Shown in pieces: positions 11,761 through 22,595 of a DNA stretch of 64,000 nt. Numbering within the stretch: the first letter of the stretch is position 1; each line of letters starts with the position of its first letter. Both the position numbers and the translations under genes were made by a program. The stretch is from the NCBI GenBank assembly GCA_002261195.1, contig MVBO01000007.1:165447-229446 (forward strand), in the 5' to 3' direction. This DNA is from Bifiguratus adelaidae. Taxonomy: Eukaryota; Mucoromycota; Endogonomycetes; Endogonales. The notes beneath the pieces are model-generated. The model was not told the DNA's origin, ran no database searches, and saw nothing but the letters and a program-made list of their open reading frames with translations.

Positions 11761-12246
11761 TCCCAGACCATTCTTCGGCACTTCTCGAGGACGTTGGTTG
11801 AATCGTATTCCCTCCTTTCACAACTAATAATATTACCCCGAAGCCCCTCGGCTCTGCTTTGCCGCAAATATGGCAAGAAATTCAGCTTGAAAATTTAGAT
11901 GATGCATTTCGGCCAAAACCTCGTCTTTCTCCTTCAGAGATATGCTCCAATGTTGGTTCGTTTGATTGAAGAATGTGAGACTGGATAGGGAATACATATG
12001 TCAATGCAAATGGAAATGGCAATTTACGTGCCAGCAATTTTGCAGTCAGCAAGAATATGTATACCACCTGCAGATAGGTCTTCAGGTAAGACTTGGCGAA
12101 GCTGATCATAGGCCCAAAGGACGGGGCCGGAAATATATTGGCTGATTCAATAGTTGCTCCACTGTCAAGTGGATCTAGTAGTTTCTGAGACTTGTCTTCG
12201 CGCAACGACGATTTGTATAAGCATATTCGAGATGTATCAGCAAGAG

Positions 12247-15158
12247 TTAGGCTTCATCACAAGGGCCGATGTTGCGACAATAACTGGATGGGCGACGGAC
12301 TTCCAAGCTACGAGTGCGGTTGGCGTAGAGTCTGCCGGAGTTGGACACTATGGAGGAACGGCGGGAAGCGGCTCCTTCGGTTTGTTGCAGACGATCGGCA
12401 ACGACAGCCTTGGTGGGCTTGAAGAGACGTCGCATGGCGAACTTGATTCCGTCCAAAGGCACGAACCAAATGAAGTTCCAGATCCAAGCAATACCAGCCA
12501 GAGGCCAGCCACATCCCTCAATGTGAGCGAAACCCCAGTTGGCGTAGACAGAATGAAGGTGGCAACGAGTTGTGCGATAATGAAGGCAGCCATCAAGTAG
12601 GTGGAAGGACGGTCCATGAAGAAGAAACCATGGGAACGAGTAACGAAGATAAGACCTTGAGAGATACTCGAGACTTACAAGTAGATAACGGCGTGCAATC
12701 TGTAATCGTTGGAGTTGTTGTTCACTTGCGAGACACCATCCAAAGAGAAGTAAGGAATGCCGAAGGTACGCTGGAAGTAGGTGGTGTTGTAGATAACAAC
12801 AAAGAACACGATGGTGGATAATGCCAAATACAAGCCGTAAACGATAGCGTACGAGAAAATCTCCCTCAAGTTCCATTGATTCGGATAAGGAGAAGGCTTG
12901 ACTCTGTCGGTGGAAATCGTCAAAATCGTACCATCGTTGAGCATGGCGAGAATCAGGACCAAGAAAGGAGGGAAGTCGAACTGGTAAGCGAAAGCGAGTA
13001 TAGCGAAACCGACGACCACTCGTATGGTGATAGAGCAAGTGTAGATGGAGTAATTTCTCATACGTTGGAAAATTTGACGAGAAGTAATGATGGCTGCAAT
13101 AATGACAGAGAGGCCGGGTTCAGTGAGAACAATGTCAGCGGCAGAACGAGCAGCATCGGAAGCATCAGCAACAGCGATACCAACGTCGGCCTTGGAGATG
13201 GCAGGAGCATCGTTGACGCCATCGCCAGTCATAGCAACCATGTGATCCATCTTTTGAAGACGTTCGATAATTTCGTACTTGTGCTCGGGGTAGACACCAG
13301 CAAAACCATCAGCTTCCAAAACCATCTGGTCCACATCCTTATAGCCAGATTCCGGAGGAGGACCATCCTTGAGGCATTTGGACAAGAACATGTTATCACC
13401 CATACCGAGACGACGACCAGTCTCCTTCGCAATAGCCAATTGATCACCAGTAATCATCTTGACTTGAACACCGAGAGCTTGAGCACGATCAATAGTTTCC
13501 TTGGTATCCTTACGTGGAGGATCGTAGATAGGAAGAAGACCAACAAGGCGCCAACCAAGACCTTTGCCATCAACGGTACCGTCTGGAACCTCATCAACAG
13601 CAACAGCGAGAGCACGGAAACCACGGCGAGCATATTCATCAACATCATCGTTCAAAGCCTTGATTTGAGCCTCATCCTTGTCACGGGTACAGATATCCAA
13701 GATAGAGTGAGACATACCTTTCGCGACACGAAGAACCTTGCCATCTGATAGACGCTTGTAGGTCATTTCAGTACGCTTGATAACAGGGTTGAAAGGCTCA
13801 AAGTGCAACTCTTCGATGCCTTCACGAGCCTTTTTGGGATCAGGGAGAGAGTTGATAATGCACGCATCGATAGCATCCATGTTTTGTGTTCGGCTAGCGT
13901 AAGCGGCAAGCAAGATGATATCGTCGCGATTGAATTCAGCATATGGCTTGATACTAGGCTTGTCGACAACTAGCTTGTTGAGAGTAAGGGTACCGGTCTT
14001 GTCGGTGCAGAGAATGGTGACAGCAGCCATCTCCTCAATAGCGGTGATACGAGTAACTATAGCCTTCTGCTCGGCAAGTTGCTTGGCACCGACAGCGAGA
14101 GTGACAGACAAGACAGTGGGCATAGCAATTGGAATACCACCAATGAGCAAGACAAGGAAGTCGTTGATACCGCGACGGTATTCATAATGGTATACACCAT
14201 AGAGAACGATGATTTCAAGAACCAAGAAGATACCGATGGTACACATACAGAAGTTACCAATCTTGGCCAAGATAGACTGCAAGTGACCCATTTCATCATT
14301 GGAGTTACCAACAAGCTTGGCAGCACGTCCAAAGAAGGTGTTGATACCAGTACCGATGACAGCAGCTTCAGCTTCACCTTGCTTAACCGTAGATCCAGAG
14401 AAAATTTCATCACCAGGTTTCTTGATGACAGGGAGGGATTCACCAGTCAAGGCGGCTTCAACGATAGAGACTTGACCATTGGCAGTGATCAAACGAGCGT
14501 CAGCGGGAACAATGTCACCCAATTTCATGGAAACGACGTCACCGGGAACCAATTCGGAGGAATCGACAGATTTCCATTCGCCATTACGCTTAACCTTGGC
14601 CTCAGGAGCCAAAGAATCCATGAGAGCTTGGACAGCATTACCAGCTTGGCGTTCTTCCCAGAAACCGATGGTGGCGTTAGCCAACAAGAGGAAAATAATA
14701 CCAATGAAATCTGGCCAATCCGAAGGCTGGTTCACACCGCTCACAGGCCCGTTGGAAAACGCAATAGCGACGACCACGGCAGCTTCCATGACCCACGAAA
14801 GAGGGTTCCACAAAAAACCCAAGAATTGCAAAATGGGGTTCTGTTCCCTGTGCTCGAGCTTGTTGGGACCAAACTTTTCAAGACGAGCACGGGCTTCTTG
14901 TGTGATCAAGCCTTCGCCTGAAGTTTGAAGGATCTGGTAGACATCACCTAGCTCCATAGTGGAGAGATCAAACTTTTCCTTGTCGTAAAGCTCCTCAACA
15001 GTGAGATTCATGCCGTTGGGGACGTTGATGACCGCGTGGCTGGGCTTTTCGTTACCGACTTCGTTGCCGACTTCGTTGCCGTTGGCAGCCCCGCTGACTT
15101 CCGGTGCTAGTGGTGGTGGTTATTGCCCCACCTTTGGTTCCTCAGATGGGGCAGACAT
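12247..15158 (-). pseudogene. PMA1: PMA1-type plasma-membrane H+-ATPase with two in-frame TAA codons and a frameshift
   Basis: Full-length P3A P-type ATPase (about 970 codons), which pumps protons out at the plasma membrane and powers secondary transport. It shows TGES, the phosphorylation motif CTDKTGTLT, MTGDGVNDAP and SHGFFFMDRPSTYL. The natural ATG appears to be at 15158. Codon 13 is TAA (15120-15122) within KVGQ-x-PPPLAPE. Reading reopens and NEKPSHAVINVPNG precedes an internal ATG at 15011, from which 778 codons are open. A second TAA (12675-12677) falls in HAVIYL-x-VSSISQGLIFVT, where relatives have Gln. Near 12551 one base is missing before VYANWGFAHIEG. Both TAA codons are one C-to-T change from CAA, and neither can be removed by a normal-size intron. 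It is a young pseudogene, or the consensus carries errors. Confidence 0.88.
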
Positions 15159-15790
15159 GTTGAAAGATTTCGATGAACGTAGAGTAGCGAGTACTGGTTA
15201 TAAGTGTTTCAACCAAGGTGAAGAGTTGGGCGGATGGAAGTAAAAGATTGAATAGCCGAAACAAGGCAATGCTGAGTGAAGCAATGCACCAGGAGAAGGA
15301 ATTGCAAGTTGACATATACGAAAGAAGGGGGGAGAAACGTTCTTCCTTTTTTCTTTTTCTTTTCTTTTATTTCACACGCGTCCCAAGAAGGGTTTGTTAA
15401 CGTTTGCTTATTACATGGAGGAGCGGGAGTGAGCAGAGTGAGGGTCAGAATCGAAGTAGAACTCAATCATACTGCTAACTCTGCCTACATGTACATATGT
15501 TCAATATCCGCCAATAAAGTTTTCTATCACTTGCATGCTGACGTTTGCCTATCCATGACATTGCCTTCTTCCAGGTTAATGAATCGTCTGACATCATGTG
15601 TAGTGACAACTACATGAAATACTGGATTTTGAAGAAACGTTTGCGCTGATGGAAACGCCCTTTTGCGTCAACCAAAAACCATGTTTGCGCTAAAAGTAAT
15701 CAGATATGCGCCCCGTGTTACCCCATTTTGTAGACAGTTGACTCACTTTGCATCTTCGCCTATGCAAAAGTTGTGTGGTTATGGCCGACG
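15159..15790. other. Intergenic stretch between the H+-ATPase and the Fanzor 3' flank
   Basis: About 630 bases upstream of the ATPase start. It contains a pyrimidine-rich run (CTTTTTTC/TTTTCTTTT type, about 15345-15370), common in fungal promoters. No gene, tRNA or clear terminal inverted repeat of the neighbouring Fanzor element was found. Confidence 0.4.
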
Positions 15791-15799
15791 CAAAAAGAG

Positions 15800-15960
15800 C
15801 ACCTCGAGCAGGCAAGCATTTCATAGGTGAGTATTCAGTCTGAAATGCAACGAGGTTGACAAACGCTTACCGAAAAGTCGTAAAAACCTAAATCCCTCGT
15901 TTAAAGGGAAACCGTATTCGTAACGGCGGTAGTTGCAGTGCAGCGGGGCACACGAGCGAA
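15800..15960 (-). ncRNA. Candidate guide (omega) RNA region at the Fanzor 3' end
   Basis: TnpB and Fanzor proteins use an RNA that overlaps or directly follows the 3' end of their ORF. The corresponding stretch here is the last part of the Fanzor ORF plus about 100 bases beyond its TAA (15901-15903). On the minus strand it is GC-rich and then contains a TTCCC...GGGAT pair that could form a short hairpin at about 15895-15915. This is inferred from position only; structure and boundaries are not demonstrated. Confidence 0.2.
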
Positions 15961-18670
15961 TTCGGTGGGTCTGCCGTTTCCTCGCCAAATAGATTCGGCA
16001 ATCCTGAACATGTTCTTGCTTGCGTTGACGTCGCGCTGCCACAGCATCGAGCAGTTTTTACATGAAAGGATGCCGTGGTGTTTTACGCTGTCCGCCGTTG
16101 TCAGCTCTGTCAGTGATCGCATGTGGCAATTGTGGCAGATCTTTAATGATATGGGAAGATTAGCAGCTGTTGCTTTGTCGGTAGCCACCGCTTGCTTACG
16201 TACCTGGGATGTCAAGTACTCGTCGATATCGACCACAACAAGCTCACCTCTCCGCTCTCGCCTCTTCAAAATCCTGTGGCAAATTCCTACCACTGCTGTT
16301 CTATTTCCGCGCTTAGCCCCCGACGCGTTCTTGCGCGACATTCCGTCACCAAACACGACCAATGGCATGGTCTCCGCTGTCGTAGGCTCGAAGCTCGCGG
16401 GTTTCCATTCTTTGGAGCCCAGACCTTGCATTGTCCACGTGCTGCGGACTGCCGAGACGAGTGGGCCACTGCACAAGGTTATCAGCGAGGTGAAAACATC
16501 ACGTAGTTTGAATTCAATACCTTCGGGACGGATTCAATTGTCGCGCGCGGTTCCTCTTCCTTCGTCTGCGATTCTTGCTGGTGTGTTTTCGTTTCTGCTT
16601 ATTGTACTTCGGCCGCCATTCACCAGCACGTTAGCAAGTTCTTCTTGCGCTCGTTGTCTTCCTTGGTAGTCATAGAAATGCTTGCTGGCGCTGGCAAAGC
16701 TGTAGAAGTTAAAAAAAGGGTCCAGGTTTTCCACGACATATTCGACGCGTGCGCAATATTGATCGTGGTCAGCGGTTTTGCCTGTGGGCATGGTTTGCTC
16801 GATATGCGCGATCCCGGCCCGTTCCTTTTTCCTCTGCAGCGCTCTGTTTCGACCTGCCGATCCCGTCTGTGCATAATACTCGCGTGTTGCCACGCGCCTT
16901 TGCTCGTGCTGTTCCTGGCCTGCTCCGTATGAGGCGGCAAATGCTTGCGTGCCCCCTGGATCCACAGCACATGGCCGGAACCAAGCTTCGACTTCCTCGA
17001 TCCCGAAGTCTTCCAAATCGAGGTCAACGTACTCCAGATCGTGCCTCCGCGTCCGTCTTGCAAACGTCAAACTAACCGAGAATCCATCGGTAACCGCATG
17101 GTTCGCAAAGGTGCTTTTGCTTTTGCCCCTGTTAATGTACTGTACGAGAGCCTTTATCATAAAAGAGCAGAGCTAAGTCAAGACACTTACCGAAAGCGAC
17201 TGAGGTCGAATACGGATTCAAATACCCGGCTGTAGTCCCGTGGCGCGGATGGGCGGTCCTGCTGTGTCAGGCTTGCAAGGGTCCCTGCGTTTAAGGAAAT
17301 ATGTCGCCATTGTAGTGATGGTTGTGGAGTCAATGGGAAAAGATGTGGAAGCGCGAGAGATTCGGACCGTTTTGCTTCCCTGGCAACGCTGTGTTCGATT
17401 TCGTAGCTCTTCAGGATGTGTTTTAGGGCGGGAAGATAAGTGCCTGGGGAGGCCGATATCGACTGTTTTGTTGCCGGCTTTGGCACCAAAGCCTCGAGTT
17501 CCTCACAAAGCCGATTGACAGTCGCAACCAAACCTAAATGCGCTGGTACTTCTGCAGGCCACGTCGCTTGTCCGCCTGCGATGCGCTCGAACGCATATTC
17601 ACGTGCAATCCTTCGTGTTTAATACGCCTTCAAGGATTTTATATCATCGAAAGTCAGTAGAACAAGCCTTGGATAACACTGTCTACTACTGCCAAACATA
17701 CCGGATCAAATGCAATGAGTCCTCTCCGAACAAACATGGTCACTCGATCTTCGAAATTTTCAACAATGTGGTTGGTATACGTTGTTGCCAAGAGCACCAC
17801 TGCCTCTGCGAGCACGTCGGATGCTCTCGTCATTTCCGTTTTCGGTGGCTCCTGCAGCGCCGAGTGGTACAGTTGGAAAGCTTGCCAGGATTGGAGAAGA
17901 TCGGGCGGCATTTTGGCATTTGTGGTGGTCATTTGTCGACCTAGTACAAGCTGCATAACCGAACAGAAGAAATTTTGGGTGAAGCAGATGGGAGCAAGTA
18001 CGTCGTGATCAATGAAATACACATTCGCAAATAGAGAAGTTATCACGACAACATGTCTGGTGAAGGATGCAAGTTGTTGGACGCCTCGCAATAGCCCATC
18101 CCGATGCTCCGGTCTGACCACGCTCTGAAACATGCACTTTCGGCTGAACGTTTCTCGATCGTGTCCAAGCGCCGCGTCCAGAATCCTTTTGGTCGACGCC
18201 GTGTGAGACGGACAATCTGTGGAGCGAGTGCTTCGATGTGTTTTCGATCCGCAGGCTGGACACGGTCGAGCGACGAACGCTTCGTTGGCGGAGGCGGTGA
18301 GTTTATTTTGCCGTCCCTGTCTTTTTGCCCCTCGTTCCGCAGAGCTCTCGGTTATCGACATTGCTCGCTTCGTTGCCACTATCGAACCCGTCAGTTAACT
18401 CACCAAAATGGGACACAGTCCCGCGGCATTTGTCACTCACATTGCACCGGCTTCAGTGGACAGATATTCGATCGCATGTTGTGGCCCTGTCCGCCGCAAG
18501 CGCTGCAGGTTGCATGGGGGCCTGTGTTGTTAAAGCACAGTTAGCATTTGTTTTGTACTTCAAAGAACCGTTAGACCACACTTACGCTGTCGTTCTTTCT
18601 TTTCTTCTTCTAACTCGCTCCTCGCTTTCTTGACCAGCTTTTTATATCGTATGTAGCCAGAAGGAGGCAT
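15901..18670 (-). pseudogene. Fanzor-family (eukaryotic TnpB-like) RNA-guided nuclease, apparently broken
   Basis: Exons on the minus strand: 18670-18586, 18521-18441, 18378-17702, 17627-17191, 17151-16521, 16468-16204, 16140-15901. Exon 1 is basic (MPPSGYIRYKKLVKKA). Two zinc-knuckle-like motifs follow: CSACGGQGHNMRSNICP and CPACGSKTHRSTRSTDCP. The nuclease core has RuvC-I (CAVDPGGTQAFAASYG), a lysine/arginine-rich segment (KYNKQKRKHTSKNRRRRKR), PLVVFGDGM, RuvC-II (VVVDIDEYLTSQ), a CHNCHMRS...CKNC zinc finger, and RuvC-III (QRDVNASKNM) then RP-x-EFAR. Asp, Glu and Asp of the active site are present. Lesions: TAA at 17619-17621 where CAA would fit; a one-base frame slip at the exon 4/5 junction (about 17151-17191); another at about 16608-16612 (GGCCGAAG). 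The 63-base intron at 16141-16203 contains no stop. It is either a fossil transposon gene or carries consensus errors. Confidence 0.8.
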
Positions 18671-19684
18671 AGAGAAAATATGGTGTAAGAGGGAAAGAGC
18701 GAGAGAGAATAGAATGAAACTGGGCTGGAGTCATGTCAAACATGCGTGTGAGCTACTTTTATAGGCTTGGCTCTGGACTCACGAAGTCCCTCCGAATGTC
18801 TTCAGCCGGCCAAAGTGTTCACAGTAAAAGATAGAAGCGACTAAAATTCAGTCAATTCAGCAGGATGAACTAAGTTTCATAGCGAACGAAGCATAAAGTG
18901 GAGTCATTGATTGAGTAATGGAATGATATATTTGTCTTGTAGAAGTGTTTCCTCTTCCAAAGCAAAAATGGTCTAGTCGACTGTATGCTCAATTTATCAG
19001 ACGGAAATTGGAGTATGGCCTGGCCGTTATTCCATTCACTCAAGAAAAAGCTCTGTAAAACGCCAATGTGGGTCACCATACCACCAACTCAGCAAGACAT
19101 CACCAGCCGTGACTTTAAAGAAGCTGTTCGTGCATATCATTGACCTTTTCTCCTTCATCAAATCAATGCTCCCTCCGGTGCTCGGCTTCTTGCGGCGTGT
19201 CGACATCAACTTGGCCTGGATCCAATCATGTGGCTCCCAATGACGCGAAAGGAACAAAGTTGCTGTTTAAGATGGAGACTTGGGTGGCTACCTGGGGGCA
19301 AACCAAAGCCATGCAGTGCTTGCGCTACTGAACTTTCCACCAAGCAATATGCGATCGCCTACCTCCAAATGCATGATCGGTTAAACGTCTCTCAACAGCT
19401 AGCCAACGATCCATTGTCCTTTGTGCTAAATTGGCTCCCAAAATTCTAAACCACACTTAGTAAAAATCAATGCAATATCTCCAACAGTGCCTGGCCTATC
19501 GTTTGCCAACTGCTTGCTGAACTCGATGCCAGACAACACTCAGATAGCGACATCCAACAATATATTAACCCTCATCCCTGCGCCCTTCTTCACTGGATTG
19601 ACTCAACCGCTTTTGATGGCGGCTAGTACTAATTTTTGCCTTCCTTCTATTCACTTCTTATGTGTGCCTTTGCTCTTTATTCCT
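18671..19684 (+). other. Unassigned region left of the first gap, possibly decayed coding sequence
   Basis: About 1 kb upstream of the Fanzor start, running up to the N run. Forward-frame pieces look protein-like, for example STKQYAIAYLQMHDRLN followed by SQQLANDPLSFVLNW (about 19335-19430) and AWPIVCQLLAELDARQHSD (about 19492-19550). They sit in different frames, and I cannot assign them to a family. They are not the missing N-terminus of the TBC protein found right of the gap. Confidence 0.3.
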
Positions 19685-19694
19685 NNNNNNNNNN
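19685..19694. other. Assembly gap (10 N)
   Basis: Ten Ns. The gene to the right lacks its 5' half and the sequence to the left does not supply it, so the real gap is probably much larger than ten bases. Confidence 0.95.
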
Positions 19695-19697
19695 TAG

Positions 19698-20506
19698 AGG
19701 ACCAACTGCCTCACATCCATCGTCATTTTGCCTTCATGGGAATCAGGACGTCCATGTTCGCCTCGCAATGGTTCATGACTGTCTTTGCTTATCGGTTGGA
19801 ACTTCCTCTGGTATTTCGCATTTTTGACATTATGCTCGTGGAAGGCATGGACGTCATGCTTCGTATCGCTTTTGCAATCATAAAACGAAGCGAAGCTATC
19901 ATCCTCGGCATGGGTTTTGACGAGGTATTGCAATACCTCAAACGCGGTATCCTTGACGAATACAATGAGGACCATAAAAAGTTGGTACAAGACATCTACA
20001 GCGTCAAACTAAGTTCGCGGAAACTCAATGCGTACACTACCGAGCACGAGCGTCATGTCGCCAAAGCCATCCAAGAATCCCTCGAGCTCAACAATCTTCA
20101 AGTCTTGCAGAAGCAGATGATGGAACATGTTCGACACCTGGAAACGAAGCTGGCTTCTTTGAACCGAGAACATGTTGAACTTGCCAACGAGCTCGTGTCC
20201 ACTCGTGTGGAGGTTACACATCGCCAGGAACAAAACGAGCTCTACAGACAAGAACTCTCAGAACTCTCCAAAGCTCTCGATGTTATCCCTCTTGAGATTG
20301 AACGCCGTAGCCGGGAAAAGCTCGACACACTGATGGAGGAAAACAACAAATTGGCAAACGACAATGCTATTCTCGAGGACAAACTCGCCAGTCTTGAAAT
20401 GACCGTAATTGACCTAAAGATGCGTTTTGCGGAGAGCGAAAATGACAAAGAGATGGTACAACGAAGGTTGAGGGAAATGAAGAAATATATGGCTGTGCAC
20501 ACGTAA
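19698..20506 (+). CDS. TBC-domain Rab GTPase-activating protein, C-terminal part (5' end lost in gap)
   Basis: The first bases after the Ns are TAG, which fits an intron acceptor, so an exon probably starts at 19698. The product begins in the second half of a TBC domain: LPHIHRHF, SMFASQWFMTVFAYRLELPL, RIFDIMLVEG and FDEVLQYLKRG are the conserved end of the Rab-GAP fold. A long coiled coil follows (about residues 110-265, rich in Glu, Leu, Lys, Gln). TBC followed by a coiled coil is the layout of the GYP5/EVI5 group, which act on Rab GTPases in vesicle traffic. The catalytic Arg and Gln fingers would lie in the missing part. It converges on the GH32 gene, with 69 bases between stops. Confidence 0.85.
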
Positions 20507-20575
20507 TGTACGATAGATAGCATGCAATAGAAGACACAGACATCATTGAAAGACAAGTCATGCACAATTATACAA

Positions 20576-22561
20576 TTATAATCGGTTTGGCCAGGCATTG
20601 CCAGACACTTGCCAGATATCCATCGTCTTGACAACGTTGGCCACGTCGCCAATGTCCCCTTCCGCGAACAGACTGATACCGGTCGAATTGAGCTGCGACG
20701 GATAGACACGCGTGGTGAGTGCAAACCGATCATTGGCAAAAACCTCCACGATGGAGTTGTCGACAAAGATGTGCAAACGTAATACCTCGGTCTTCTTCTT
20801 CTTCAGATTGTACAGTGCAAATGCTCCGCTTTCTGGCGCCGTATCGTAAATGTCGGACCGATTTGTGGAAAGCGAGCGGTCGACGTTGATACTTGAGTTA
20901 CTTGGGTTGTAGTAAATGGTCGTCTTTTCGGATCCGTCGGCAGAAGCAAGGACATTGAAGCCAAGCTTGGAGGCTGAGCTTGGAACGGTCATGCTTGCTT
21001 TGATTTCCACATACATTCCTTGAGCAAGCATATGATTGAGCGAAATGAGGTTGTTATTCGAAAGCTGGAAAAGAGCTTTGCCTCGGAATTTCTGAAGTTC
21101 GTCAATTGGTCTTGTGCCTAACTTTTGGACAATGAGTGAGCCATCCGAGGCCTTCTCGGTTACCCAGGATCCGTTGCCACTCAAAGTACCAGTGCTATCA
21201 ACCACGCCCCTAACGCTCTGCACGCTGATATGACGAGGAAGCCCAAACATGCCATCCATCCTTGATGCCAGTTTGCGTTTGAGAAATCCTCTTGAACCCA
21301 TCCAATCTGTATACGCCGTTGACCGGTTTTGTCAAGGAAATGTTGGACGGCATAGTACATGCCCCAGTCAGCTACACCAACCGCCAAAGGCTGGAGTGTC
21401 AAACTTCCCAAGTCATTGCTTGAATTACTGGATTTGACAATATTACCGGCTACCCAAAGAGGCCAATGGCCGCCATGACCATTATAGCTTCCCTCGGATC
21501 CCGTGGTCGCAATGTGCCACATCTGGGAGCTACCGGACGAGCCCCCGGCTGATCCTCCTCCATTCCATCGCTTAGACCTGGCCTTTCTGACGGGAAGAGT
21601 GAAGTAGTTTGCAACCTCCCAATTGAATCCGAATCGACCACTCCACGGCGACCAAGTGGTGTTTTGCGGTGCGGCGAATAATGGGCCCATAAATGTCCAA
21701 TTGAGCATATTGACGGAGTGATATAACCAAAGACGGGGTCCGACTTGATGAATGCCCGAAGAGACAGTTGCAAAATACGATTCCGCGTTCAGTCCGAGGT
21801 CTTTTGCGAGTTCACTAGATCGGAACACAAAGGGATCGCGCCACCCGGTCACTAATTCAACTACAATGAGTTTTTGGTGGCCTAGTTGGTACAGCCTTTA
21901 CTTACCATTGTATTCTGGAGGCATGGGAATGACAGGGTTACTGGCGTATTTCTGCCAAGTCATGCCACCATCCTCACTCCAAGCAACAGATTGTGTTTCC
22001 GATCCGCGTGTATAATTGATGGTCCAGCTGATGGGCAAACTGCTGACGCTCGTGTACATGATTGTCGGGAATCCCTTGAGTCCCTTCTCAATGGTGCTTC
22101 CAGTGAAGACACCGAGATGATCATACGGCTTGTCTGTCACCAGAGCAAGAGGTTCATCCGTCCAAGTAAGCATGTCTTTGGAAGTCGCATGACCCCAGGT
22201 AATGTTGCCTAGACGAAGGACACTGTCAGATCGAATCTGCTCTGTTACGAACAGCCTCACTTACCCCACTGGTCTGCATAAGGATCATATTGATAAAACC
22301 AGTGATAAATCTGCTTGCTATGATCGTAATACGGTCCACATGGATCGTTCATCCAGTTCTTTGGACTCATAAAATGGTAACGAGGTCTAGGACACCATGA
22401 TGAGAGACGTGCACTTGTCTACAGGGCCATTTGCCATTGTCTTACCTGTACCGATCAAAGGTGGCATTTCCAGAAGGTCCTTGGATTATTCCCGTAGGAA
22501 GAGCACTCGGCGTTTGTGAGGCGACAAGTGTCGCACTCAATAGCAAAGGTACCCAGAGCAT
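20576..22561 (-). CDS. Secreted GH32 invertase/fructosidase-like enzyme, one apparent 1-base deletion
   Basis: Four exons (22561-22446, 22386-22265, 22208-21906, 21851-20576) give about 605 residues. A signal peptide (MLWVPLLLSATLVASQTPS) is followed by the GH32 nucleophile motif NWMNDPCGPYYD, the transition-state motif GWRDPFVF, a probable acid/base Glu in FNWEVANYF, and a C-terminal beta-sandwich containing VDNSIVEVFAND. GH32 enzymes hydrolyse sucrose, inulin or levan. Phases fit throughout except near 21254, where the frame slips by one between WHQGW and GMFGLPR (a conserved QGW-x-GMxGLPR site), again one missing base. Sequence alone does not separate invertase from exo-inulinase. GH32 is patchy in early-diverging fungi, so transfer is possible but untested. 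Confidence 0.87.
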
Positions 22562-22595
22562 GGTAGCAGGCCTCAAGAACGTGGCATCCCCAGCG

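Noticed and set aside
14079-14921. Plus-strand open frame of 280 codons opposite the H+-ATPase
   Set aside because: It lies wholly antisense to conserved ATPase codons and is low-complexity in the way antisense of biased codons is; a shadow.
15120-15150. A 25-base intron removing the TAA near the ATPase start
   Set aside because: Far shorter than any other intron here and it would shift the frame.
15938-16669. Plus-strand open frame of 243 codons across the Fanzor locus
   Set aside because: The opposite strand carries the RuvC motifs in order; this frame shows no motif.
12675-17621. Reassignment of TAA to glutamine (alternative genetic code)
   Set aside because: OPT, acid phosphatase, citrate synthase, TFIIS, J-protein and eIF5A all end at TAA at the family's normal C-terminus, so TAA works as stop here.
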